Assembly (NCBI GenBank): GCA_964522975.1
Contig: CAZFXK010000129.1
Span: 1-5,884, forward strand
Reading direction: 5' to 3'
DNA: 5,884 bases
Source of the DNA: Bacteroides_E sp964522975
GTDB lineage: Bacteria > Bacteroidota > Bacteroidia > Bacteroidales > Bacteroidaceae
The position numbers were made by a program, and so were the translations under genes. The notes below the pieces were generated by a model. That model was not told the origin of the DNA and did not search any database. It saw nothing but the letters and a program-made list of their open reading frames with translations. Positions within the stretch are counted from its first letter, which is position 1; each line of letters opens with the position of its first letter. Shown here in pieces: positions 1 through 5,884 of the stretch.

Positions 1-56
1 GCTTACAAAAACGATTGGACGAATACAGAAAAGAATTAAAGGTGGACGAGTTTTAG
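1..56 (+). CDS. Possible C-terminal end of an upstream gene (partial)
   Basis: Reading from base 3, the frame stays open for 17 codons and ends at a TAG at 54-56. The residues are LQKRLDEYRKELKVDEF, a charged, helix-like composition that suits the end of a soluble protein. The other + frames give a stop at base 39 or a basic, hydrophobic stretch running to base 112, which looks less protein-like. The tail is too short to name a family, and the gene start lies outside the window. Everything downstream to base 354 is non-coding, so this would be the last gene of its transcription unit. The call rests on composition only. Confidence 0.4.
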   Translation, partial: LQKRLDEYRKELKVDEF

Positions 57-102
57 TAAAACTGCTATTCCTAAGTTATAGAGGCATTGCCCCACTATAG
101 AC

Positions 103-121
103 AAAATCTTTGGTTGATTTT
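103..121 (+). terminator. Weak AT-rich stem-loop after the partial upstream gene
   Basis: AAAATC at 103-108 can pair with GATTTT at 116-121 around a 7-base loop. It lies 46 bases after the stop of the possible upstream gene, so it could help end that transcript. The stem is almost all A-T pairs and no run of T follows, so support for a true intrinsic terminator is poor. Confidence 0.2.
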
Positions 122-243
122 ATTGGATAGTGAAAACTCCAATTGATTATAAGATTTAAGCTCTAATAATTAGCATAATAGAACATTAATGATGCTATTT
201 AGTTTAGAACTCTAAAATAGAAGTTAGAAATTAGATATTAAAA

Positions 244-290
244 ATTCAATATATATTTGATAGATTTTACACAAATCTTAATTATTGAAT
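244..290. repeat. Two-tier inverted repeat (imperfect hairpin)
   Basis: ATTCAATA at 244-251 pairs perfectly with TATTGAAT at 283-290. Inside it, AGATTT at 262-267 pairs perfectly with AAATCT at 273-278 around the loop TACAC. The two stems are separated by an asymmetric internal loop of 10 and 4 bases. No T tract follows on the + strand. It could be a weak hairpin, the relic of an older element, or chance in AT-rich DNA. Confidence 0.35.
255..264 (+). repeat. ATTTGATAGA motif, copy 1
   Basis: This is the first of three perfect copies of a 10-base motif found in the non-coding parts of the window. The match with copy 3 (2725-2734) extends two bases to the left, giving 12 bases from 253. The copy lies partly in the internal loop and partly in the inner stem of the 244-290 inverted repeat. 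Function is unknown, and chance is possible in such AT-rich DNA. Confidence 0.4.
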
Positions 291-354
291 TAATATGCGA
301 TAAACCATCTCCACTCAAAATATTTTCGGAAAACATGAACTTTAATGCTATAAG

Positions 355-366
355 GAGACCTTTGCA
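355..366 (+). repeat. Left terminal inverted repeat of the IS5 remnant
   Basis: GAGACCTTTGCA matches the complement of 1657-1668 at 10 of 12 positions, with mismatches at positions 5 and 6. It lies 108 bases before the transposase start, a normal leader length for this kind of element. Confidence 0.6.
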
Positions 367-474
367 CGGTAAATGAGTGTTTTTTGTATGTTTTATAACT
401 CTTAGATAATTGATTATTAACGCATTATCAATTATAGTTGGATAATAAGACGAATCAAATTAAATATTGTACAA

Positions 475-1525
475 ATGTCATTTTCCGATTATTACGTAAA
501 GCAGCGCTCTGCTAAATCATCCCTGTTTTATGATCAAATCAATACACTGATCGATTGGAATAAAATCGAAAAGATAATCAATCGTTATTATCATAAAGGG
601 GAAACCCTTCAAGGATAGAGACTCTATAGTGATGTTCTTCTTTTCAAAAAGTTATTACCTGGTATTTGGAATAATTTATCGGATGTCAGAACAGAATCTT
701 ACGTGAATGATTCGCTTTCAGCCATGCGTTGCTGTGGTTTAAATTTGCAAGATCCTGTTCCTGATCATAGTACTTTAAGCCGTTTTCGTAGTGAACTGAC
801 CAGGAATAAAGGTATGGATAAGCTGTTTTCAGCTTTTAACAAACAACCGGAAAAACACCAAGTGATTGTGCACACAGGATTGAAAGTGGATGCCTGCCTG
901 ACGGAGACTCCCCGCAAACTCAAGGGGCAAATATGTTACGAAATTGCCCAAGACCGAAAAGAAGATGAAATTTCAAGAGAAGAACAAGATAAACAAAAGG
1001 ACTCTTTAACGAAATTGCAGGGTAAGGGAGTGGATACAGAGGGTCGATGGTTAAAGAAAAACGGTCGTTCCATCTTTGATTTTAAACATCACGACGGAAG
1101 TGGATGAAAACGGACTGATTCTAGGGGTTCATGCCACTACAGCTAATGAATATGACTCCAAAGGATTGAAACCTCTTCTGGGAAAGATCCCCAAACACCA
1201 CAAAAAGCAGGGCATCTATGGGGACAAAGGAAATAAGGTTCCAGCAAATGATGAATTACTTAAAAAGTAAAACATGAAGAAGGGCTTGATGCATAAAGCC
1301 TACCGTAATCGTCCATTAACCCATTGACAACAGGTATTCGATAAACTCATATACAAGACCCGGTGGGTAGTAGAACGTACCTTCGGGAGTATTAAGGAAT
1401 GGTTTGGTGGAGACAAGGCTCGTTATATGGGACTTGATAAAACTCATAAACAGCATAGTCTGCAAGCCACCAGCTACAACTTAAAGCGAGCCCCGGAGAT
1501 AATTGTGTCCAATGCGCTCAAATAG
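475..1525 (+). pseudogene. IS5-family transposase, three stops and one frameshift
   Basis: The gene encoded a DDE transposase that cuts and joins the element ends. The start is ATG at 475 (MSFSDYYVKQRS). Correcting one extra base near 1091-1093 gives exactly 350 codons including the stop, the expected family size. The N-terminal DUF772-type helical region includes the PDHSTLSRFRSEL motif. The catalytic residues remain: Asp139 in KVDACLTETP, Asp250 in YGDKGNK, and Glu300 within YKTRWVVERTFGSIK, which fits the Y-(2)-R-(3)-E-(6)-K signature of IS4/IS5 transposases exactly. The damage is TAG at 616-618 after ETLQG, a +1 frameshift near FKHH/TEVDENG (1081-1100), TAA at 1268-1270 after DELLKK, and TGA at 1325-1327 after RPLTH. 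Residual open pieces such as 703-1107 and 1076-1270 are fragments of this one gene, not separate genes. Confidence 0.93.
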
Positions 1526-1554
1526 AGAGGAGAAAGGGTAAAAAAGACCCTCAC

Positions 1555-1587
1555 AAGGACTCTTTTAGGAAGCTTTTGTCCTTTTTT
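1555..1587 (+). terminator. Possible intrinsic terminator after the IS5 transposase
   Basis: AAGGAC at 1555-1560 pairs with GTCCTT at 1578-1583, and the descending arm runs into TTTT at 1584-1587. The loop of 17 bases is large. A smaller hairpin, AGGGT at 1535-1539 with ACCCT at 1547-1551, lies just before it. Both sit between the transposase stop at 1525 and the right end of the element, where a terminator would be expected. Confidence 0.45.
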
Positions 1588-1656
1588 ATATGAAAAAAGA
1601 GAGAATTTTAAGTTAAAAAGCACACGAAATATAAGAAAAAGAAAAAATTATTATTT

Positions 1657-1668
1657 TGCAAAACTCTC
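1657..1668 (-). repeat. Right terminal inverted repeat of the IS5 remnant
   Basis: Read on the - strand this is GAGAGTTTTGCA, matching the left end GAGACCTTTGCA at 10 of 12 positions. It lies 131 bases after the last transposase stop and marks the likely right boundary, about 34 bases from the next element. Confidence 0.55.
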
Positions 1669-1702
1669 AGTAAATGTTTTTTTAGAAACAATTCTAAAAT
1701 TA

Positions 1703-1720
1703 CTACCGTCCGATAAAAAT
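1703..1720 (+). repeat. Terminal inverted repeat of the IS4 remnant, transposase 3' side
   Basis: CTACCGTCCGATAAAAAT is the near mirror of the other end, CTATTGTCCGATAAAAAA read from 2486 to 2469. The core GTCCGATAAAAA is identical in both. It lies about 117 bases beyond the last codon of the broken transposase. Confidence 0.8.
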
Positions 1721-1836
1721 TAAAAAGCGATTAAGTTCTTGCATAATCTCTTGATACAAGCGTATATTAGGTTTTTATTTTTCTTTCAAAATAGGAAGCC
1801 CTGCTTCTTAAACAGGGATTACATCTCCGGCTTCTG

Positions 1837-2378
1837 CTACTTCCTTAACCAAGCTTTCTCCGGATTTTCCAGGAAGCACATTAAATGCAGATAATTAAAT
1901 AGATGAATTCTTCAGAAACTCACCAAACTCGAGAATGACCGGCTGCGTTTCAAGCGTTTTTGGATGACTGTGATTAATAAATTGACAATCAGTGCACAAT
2001 AGATATGAATTTTAATAGCGCTTTCGTTGTCCCCCAGGAAATATTTTAGCGAAAAGTTCTGTTTCAACTGTCTGAAAAGACATCTGATGCCCTGCGTTTG
2101 TTTGCATCGGAAAGGGTACTTCTGTATGGAAGACTGTCCAGCTGGAAATATCGGGTCTTACCTGATAATCCAAGTATTGCACCGGAAACTTCACGTAGAG
2201 AACTGCACTTGGCAAACACACAAAACAGCATACTTATCAAATGATCTTTTGTGGTAAATCGCTTTACATAATAGTCTGCCTTGTACTTACGAGCGTTGCG
2301 GGAAATCAGATTGCTGTCAATCAAAGATGTCAGCTGTTCGAAAACAGATTGACCGAAAAAATATGTGATTTTGCTCAT
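1837..2378 (-). pseudogene. IS4-family transposase with internal deletion
   Basis: The start at 2378 reads MSKITYFFGQSVFEQL and continues through the DUF4372-type N-terminal region (YYVKRFTTKDHLISMLF, YRSTLSDANKRR) to SDVF near 2076, then meets a TGA at 2066-2064. In another - frame, from 2079, the C-terminal part resumes as LFRQLKQNFSLKYFLGDNES and runs to a TAG at 1839-1837, interrupted by a TGA at 1914-1912 after SLVSF. The join lies within TCTTTTCAG. From memory the intact family is close to 390 residues, so roughly 200 residues, including both catalytic Asp and the Glu of the Y-(2)-R-(3)-E-(6)-K signature, are gone. Only the tail of that signature (LFRQLK) survives. The product cannot be an active transposase. 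An extension upstream to 2414 would add 12 residues with no family support. Confidence 0.88.
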
Positions 2379-2468
2379 GATGGTTTTTTGTTGTGGTAAA
2401 CTCAAAAAACACAAAAATGTGCATGGCCTGAAAAATCTTTTTTACCCGTACACTTACTTTATCAATTA

Positions 2469-2486
2469 TTTTTTATCGGACAATAG
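2469..2486 (-). repeat. Terminal inverted repeat of the IS4 remnant, transposase 5' side
   Basis: Read on the - strand it is CTATTGTCCGATAAAAAA, sharing the perfect 12-base core with the opposite end. It lies about 91 bases upstream of the transposase start at 2378. Confidence 0.8.
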
Positions 2487-2505
2487 TGTTCTAATATATG
2501 CATTT

Positions 2506-2515
2506 TCTATCAAAT
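2506..2515 (-). repeat. ATTTGATAGA motif, copy 2 (inverted)
   Basis: TCTATCAAAT on the + strand is the exact complement of the motif at 255-264 and 2725-2734. It forms an inverted pair with copy 3, about 210 bases apart, upstream of the secDF promoter box. Confidence 0.4.
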
Positions 2516-2724
2516 TTTGATTTTCTTGTTTTTTTAATATATCATGCAGCAATAAAATATCTTATGAAAGACAGCACCTCTTATTAACCATCTTGACCGT
2601 ATCAAAGACATGCAGCGTTAGAACCCTATTCCTTTTAGAAAAGAAAAAAATCGCTCCTCAATTCCTATAAAAAGAACCTCTTTCATTAAACCATTAGATC
2701 AAATAAGAAACACTTTTTTTTAAT

Positions 2725-2734
2725 ATTTGATAGA
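2725..2734 (+). repeat. ATTTGATAGA motif, copy 3
   Basis: This copy ends 29 bases before the TATATTTG box of the putative secDF promoter. It includes a TTTG, but the gap to that box is 34 bases, too long for the usual -33 to -7 spacing of about 19-21 bases in Bacteroidota promoters. It could be an upstream binding site or chance. Confidence 0.4.
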
Positions 2735-2763
2735 CCATCCTATTCAGAAAATGAAAAAAAGGC

Positions 2764-2771
2764 TATATTTG
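2764..2771 (+). promoter_or_regulatory. Putative secDF promoter, Bacteroidota -7 box
   Basis: TATATTTG is an exact fit to the TAnnTTTG -7 consensus of the primary sigma factor in Bacteroidota. It is followed by a plausible transcription start near 2778 and a leader of about 55-60 bases before the secDF ATG. The expected -33 TTTG near 2740-2745 is not well formed there (only TATTC), so recognition would rely mainly on the -7 element. The leader just before the ATG is A-rich with no Shine-Dalgarno sequence, as is usual in this phylum. Confidence 0.6.
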
Positions 2772-2834
2772 TACCTTTATACGCATAAATACACAAAATA
2801 TTAATAAAAAATTATAGAATAAAACAAAAGTAAC

Positions 2835-5800
2835 ATGCAAAACAAAGGATTTGTAAAGGTTTTTGCGGTATTACTCACGCTAGTATCTCTCTACTGTTTA
2901 TCATTTACTTTCGTCTCTCAACATTATATGAGTAAGGCGAAAAAATATGCAAATGGAGATCCGGCATTAGAACAGGAATATTTAGATTCTCTATCTAATG
3001 AAACAGTGTGGTTAGGAGCTACCTTTAAAAAAGTTCGTGAAAATGAAATTAGTTTAGGTTTGGACCTTAAAGGAGGAATGAATGTTATCCTTGAAGTTTC
3101 GGTTCCCGATGTAATTAGAGCATTAGCGGATCACAAACCGGATGAAGACTTCAATAAGGCAGTTGACACTGCAGCTAAACTGGCTACAACAAGCCAAGAA
3201 GACTTTATTTCATTATTTATAAAAGAGTATAAAAAAACGGCTCCTGAAAAAGGACTCGCTGAACTTTTTGCAACACAACAACTAAAAGATAAAGTAAACC
3301 AACGTTCTACGGATGCTGAAGTTGAGCGAATTTTAAGGGATGAGGTAAAAGCTGCCATAGCTAACTCATACAATGTACTTCGCACACGTATCGACCGATT
3401 TGGTGTTGTTCAACCTAATATTCAAACATTAGAGAGCAACTTGGGTCGCATAATGATTGAGCTCCCTGGTATTAAAGAGCCTGAACGTGTACGGAAATTA
3501 TTACAAGGATCTGCAAATCTTGAGTTTTGGGAAACCTATACTGCAAAGGAGATTGTTCCTTCGCTACAAACAGCTGATGCTACATTAAGAAAATTATTAG
3601 CGGACAGCACACCGGAAATAAAAGAACTTGAAACTGAAGAAACTGAGAATGAAACAGTTGAAGAAAAAACGATAAGTGTTGCCGATAGCATAGCAGCAGC
3701 ACTAAAAGGTGAAACTAAATCTACCACAGAGGCAGAGGATATTGAACGTGCAAAAAAAGAGCATCCTCTACTTACCATATTGCAACCAAACACATCAGGA
3801 CAAGGACCTGTAGTTGGATATGCACACTACAGAGATACAGCAGAAATAAACAAATACCTTAATACAAAAGAGGTACAAGGAGTATTTCCTAGAGATTTAA
3901 GACTCAAATGGGGCGTTTCAGCAGCTGATTTTGATAAAAAAGGACAAATATTCGAACTATATGCCATTCGCTCTACTGAACGCGATGGAAGAGCACCTCT
4001 TGAAGGAGATGTAATAACCGACGCCAGTGATGTATTCGATAACTACGGACGTCCTGCGGTAAGTATGACTATGAATACGGATGGATCACGTCGGTGGGCA
4101 CAGATGACCAAAAAGAATATTGGCAGATCGATTGCTATTGTTCTTGATGATTACGTCTATTCTGCTCCTAATGTAATGAATGAAATTACAGGTGGAAATT
4201 CTCAAATTACCGGAAATTTCACGTTAGATCAAACAAAAGACTTGGCGAACGTTTTGAAAACCGGAAAAATGCCGGCTCCTGCACACATTGTACAAGAAGA
4301 CATTATTGGTCCTTCGCTAGGACAAGCATCCATCAATGCAGGTATCATTTCATTTGCCATTGCATTGATTCTGCTAATGATCTTTATGTGTATGATGTAT
4401 GGAATCATACCGGGTATGATAGCTAATAGCGCTTTAGTACTAAACTTATTTTTTACGCTAGGTATATTAGCTTCATTCCAAGCAGCATTAACAATGTCCG
4501 GTATTGCGGGATTGGTTCTTGCTCTGGGTATGGCTGTAGATGCTAACGTATTGATTTATGAACGCATTAAAGAAGAACTCATAGCAGGAAAAGGAATAAA
4601 AAAATCACTTGCTGATGGTTACTCCAATGCATTTTCTGCTATTTTTGATGCGAATTTAACCTCTATAATCACAGGAATTATTCTATTCTGGTTTGGAACC
4701 GGACCAATTCGAGGCTTTGCTACTACATTAATTATAGGTATCATTTGTTCATTCTTTACTGCAGTATTCTTAACTCGCATTGTATACGAACATTTCTTAG
4801 CAAAAGATAAATTCTTAAATTTAACCTTTACTACTCCTGTTTCTAAGAACTTATTGGTAAATCCAACCTTCAAATTTGTTGAAAATAATAAGAAAGCTCT
4901 TACTGTTACAGGTGTTATCATTGCTATTTGTATCAGTGCTTTAGCGATAAGAGGATTAAGTCAAAGTATAGATTTCACAGGAGGTAGAAACTTTCAAGTT
5001 CAATTTGTATCCCCTGTTGAACCGGAAGAGGTAAGAAGCTTGATAGCTGATAAATTTGAAGGAGCAAATGTTACTATATTGGCTATAGGTACTGATAAAC
5101 GTACTGTTAGAATTAGCACTAACTACAGAATAGAAGAAAGTAGTAGCACCATTGACTCTGAAATTGAAGCTTATTTATATGAATCCTTGAAACCGCTATT
5201 GACTGAAGAAATACCTCTGGAAGTATTCATTGACCGAGAAAATCGTACAGGTGGTAGTATCATTAGTTCTCAAAAGGTAGGGCCAAGCATTGCGGAGGAT
5301 ATTAAGATTGCTGCTTTCTGGGCTGTAGTACTTGCTGTAATTGCCATTGGGTTATATATTTTAATGCGTTTCAGGAATATCGCATTTAGTGTTGGCTCTG
5401 TTGTAGCATTAATTAGTGACACCTTGATGATTCTTGGTATATATTCTTTATCGTGGGGCTGGATGCCTTTCTCTTTAGAAGTGGATCAGACTTTTATTGG
5501 TGCCATCCTAACAGCTATCGGGTATTCAATTAATGATAAAGTGGTTATTTTCGACCGTGTAAGGGAGTATATTAATTTATATCCCAAACGTGGATATAAA
5601 GAGTTGTTTAACTCTTCATTAAATACTACTCTTTCTCGTACGGTAAACACCTCATTTAGTACTCTATTAGTGTTACTTTGTATCTTTATTTTAGGAGGAG
5701 ACTCCATTCGTAGTTTCTCCTTTGCCATGATACTGGGAGTAATCTTTGGAACTTTCTCCTCTTTATTTGTTGCATCTCCAATAGCATACTTAATACTTAA

Positions 5801-5840
5801 AAAGAGAGATAAAGGAACCAGAGAAGTTATAGAAGCATAA
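2835..5840 (+). CDS. secDF: Fused protein translocase subunit SecDF
   Basis: This inner-membrane protein uses the proton gradient to draw secreted proteins through SecYEG into the periplasm, acting after SecA. The 1001 residues contain SecD then SecF. The SecD half has TM1 (about 7-27), the LGLDLKGG motif (74-81), a large periplasmic P1 domain, GPSLGQ (492-497) and TM2-6 (about 500-650). The SecF half has TM7 (about 687-706), DFTGG (713-717), a P4 domain, GPSIAED (816-822) and TM8-12 (about 824-987). Asp569 in GMAVDANVLIYERI, Asp901 in YSINDKVVIFDR and Arg935 in TLSRTVN correspond to the proton-pathway residues Asp340, Asp637 and Arg671 of Thermus SecDF; the Asp901-Arg935 spacing of 34 is the same. 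An acidic, Glu/Thr-rich insert at about 256-305 makes P1 longer than in Escherichia coli. The ATG at 2835 gives a basic residue before TM1 and no other start fits better. The gene is intact, and fusion is normal in Bacteroidales. Confidence 0.97.
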   Translation: MQNKGFVKVFAVLLTLVSLYCLSFTFVSQHYMSKAKKYANGDPALEQEYLDSLSNETVWLGATFKKVRENEISLGLDLKGGMNVILEVSVPDVIRALADHKPDEDFNKAVDTAAKLATTSQEDFISLFIKEYKKTAPEKGLAELFATQQLKDKVNQRSTDAEVERILRDEVKAAIANSYNVLRTRIDRFGVVQPNIQTLESNLGRIMIELPGIKEPERVRKLLQGSANLEFWETYTAKEIVPSLQTADATLRKLLADSTPEIKELETEETENETVEEKTISVADSIAAALKGETKSTTEAEDIERAKKEHPLLTILQPNTSGQGPVVGYAHYRDTAEINKYLNTKEVQGVFPRDLRLKWGVSAADFDKKGQIFELYAIRSTERDGRAPLEGDVITDASDVFDNYGRPAVSMTMNTDGSRRWAQMTKKNIGRSIAIVLDDYVYSAPNVMNEITGGNSQITGNFTLDQTKDLANVLKTGKMPAPAHIVQEDIIGPSLGQASINAGIISFAIALILLMIFMCMMYGIIPGMIANSALVLNLFFTLGILASFQAALTMSGIAGLVLALGMAVDANVLIYERIKEELIAGKGIKKSLADGYSNAFSAIFDANLTSIITGIILFWFGTGPIRGFATTLIIGIICSFFTAVFLTRIVYEHFLAKDKFLNLTFTTPVSKNLLVNPTFKFVENNKKALTVTGVIIAICISALAIRGLSQSIDFTGGRNFQVQFVSPVEPEEVRSLIADKFEGANVTILAIGTDKRTVRISTNYRIEESSSTIDSEIEAYLYESLKPLLTEEIPLEVFIDRENRTGGSIISSQKVGPSIAEDIKIAAFWAVVLAVIAIGLYILMRFRNIAFSVGSVVALISDTLMILGIYSLSWGWMPFSLEVDQTFIGAILTAIGYSINDKVVIFDRVREYINLYPKRGYKELFNSSLNTTLSRTVNTSFSTLLVLLCIFILGGDSIRSFSFAMILGVIFGTFSSLFVASPIAYLILKKRDKGTREVIEA

Positions 5841-5852
5841 AAGAATCTTTTA
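5838..5852 (+). terminator. Small palindrome overlapping the secDF stop
   Basis: TAAAAG at 5838-5843 can pair with CTTTTA at 5847-5852 around a 3-base loop, with the secDF stop TAA forming the start of the stem. The stem is nearly all A-T and no T run follows. It is probably too weak to be a real terminator. The remaining bases to 5884 show no gene or other site, and the next gene lies outside the window. Confidence 0.2.
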
Positions 5853-5884
5853 GCAAAAAAGAATAAAGGCAGATTGGTATAAAT

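Larger units (their letters stand above)
57..354. other. AT-rich non-coding stretch upstream of the IS5 remnant
   Basis: No convincing gene is visible on either strand. The stretch is strongly AT-rich and holds small inverted repeats at 103-121, 203-216 and 244-290, annotated or discussed separately. The - strand is open for 37 codons from base 351 down to a TAA at 240-238, but it has no recognisable family and may be chance. The stretch ends where the left terminal repeat of the IS5-family remnant begins. Confidence 0.6.
355..1668 (+). mobile_element. Decayed IS5-family insertion sequence (IS1126-like group)
   Basis: The element is bounded by imperfect 12-base inverted repeats, GAGACCTTTGCA at 355-366 and GAGAGTTTTGCA read from 1668 to 1657. 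It contains one transposase reading frame, now broken. The length of about 1314 bases and the GAGAC-type ends fit what I recall of Bacteroidales IS5 elements such as IS1126 of Porphyromonas, which is about 1.34 kb. A target-site duplication is not clear: AG flanks both ends directly, and TAA occurs at 351-353 and 1671-1673, but neither is decisive. The element cannot encode its own transposase, though the ends might still be used by a related enzyme. Boundaries are inferred from the repeats, not from an empty-site comparison. Confidence 0.7.
1703..2486 (-). mobile_element. Internally deleted IS4-family insertion sequence
   Basis: The ends are inverted repeats with a perfect 12-base core GTCCGATAAAAA (1708-1719 on +, 2481-2470 on -), extended outward by CTA on both sides with two mismatches between. 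Inside, on the - strand, are the beginning and the end of one IS4-family transposase, joined out of frame because the middle is missing. The remnant is about 784 bases, roughly half of what a complete element of this group would measure as I recall it. No clear target duplication is visible. It lies about 34 bases from the IS5 remnant and is oriented away from secDF. Confidence 0.8.
2487..2763. other. AT-rich non-coding stretch between the IS4 remnant and the secDF promoter
   Basis: No gene is supported here on either strand. Open stretches are 30 codons or fewer and unrecognisable. The stretch holds two copies of the ATTTGATAGA motif, at 2506-2515 (inverted) and 2725-2734. The cluster of upstream homopolymer runs near 2640-2720 does not form a convincing terminator. 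The last part is presumably the upstream promoter region of secDF. Confidence 0.6.

Noticed and set aside
203..216. Perfect palindrome TTTAGA-AC-TCTAAA
   Set aside because: The two-base spacer is too short for a stable hairpin and such short A-T palindromes are expected in DNA of this composition.
616..1327. Stop-codon reassignment or programmed recoding in the IS5 transposase
   Set aside because: All three different stop codons plus a frameshift occur in one gene while secDF has no internal stops and ends in TAA; decay explains this more simply, and no slippery heptamer or structure is evident at the frameshift.
1800..1817. Inverted repeat CCCTG/CAGGG after the IS4 transposase as a terminator
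   Set aside because: The stem is only 5 bases, competes with an overlapping GAAGC/GCTTC hairpin, and no T run follows on the - strand.
2012..2221. Second minus-strand open frame of 69 codons overlapping the IS4 remnant
   Set aside because: It uses the third - strand frame across both transposase pieces and matches neither; it is a shadow frame.
2027..2257. Plus-strand open frame of 76 codons
   Set aside because: It lies wholly opposite the IS4 transposase remnant, whose - strand translation is recognisable; the + product is Cys/His-rich with no family resemblance.
3131..5728. Minus-strand open frames inside secDF at 3131-3385, 3536-3793, 4619-4921 and 5486-5728
   Set aside because: All are antisense to an intact, fully recognisable SecDF and have Ser/Val-rich or basic compositions typical of antisense readings.
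1..5884. CRISPR array, tRNA, rRNA, riboswitch or toxin-antitoxin pair
   Set aside because: No regularly spaced repeats, no cloverleaf with conserved T-loop sequence, no ribosomal RNA sequence and no pair of small overlapping genes was seen on either strand.

Overview
The window reads as a Bacteroidota (order Bacteroidales) chromosome segment. It is AT-rich, the main gene is a secD-secF fusion of about 1000 codons with a long acidic insert, the start of that gene lacks a Shine-Dalgarno sequence, a TATATTTG box of the Bacteroidota -7 type (TAnnTTTG) lies upstream, and both insertion-sequence remnants resemble transposases common in Bacteroides and Porphyromonas. These assignments come from recalled family features, not from a database search.

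Layout: (1) bases 1-56 may hold the last 17 codons of an upstream + strand gene; (2) bases 57-354 are AT-rich non-coding DNA with small inverted repeats; (3) bases 355-1668 are a decayed IS5-family element whose transposase frame carries three nonsense codons and one frameshift, while its catalytic D-D-E residues remain; (4) a gap of about 34 bases follows; (5) bases 1703-2486 are an IS4-family element on the - strand. It has clear terminal inverted repeats and an internal deletion that removed the catalytic core. (6) Bases 2487-2763 are AT-rich non-coding DNA; (7) a promoter-like box at 2764-2771 leads to secDF at 2835-5840; (8) the last 44 bases are non-coding.

The only intact gene is secDF. 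Its product is the proton-driven membrane subunit of the Sec machinery, which pulls exported proteins out of the SecYEG channel on the periplasmic side. The two transposase genes are dead and neither element reaches the secDF promoter region. The window looks like a conserved housekeeping gene beside a graveyard of insertion sequences. I found no evidence of a new multi-gene system. The points most worth checking are the deletion junction in the IS4 remnant, the decay pattern of the IS5 remnant, the acidic insert of SecDF, and a 10-base motif present three times in the non-coding flanks.
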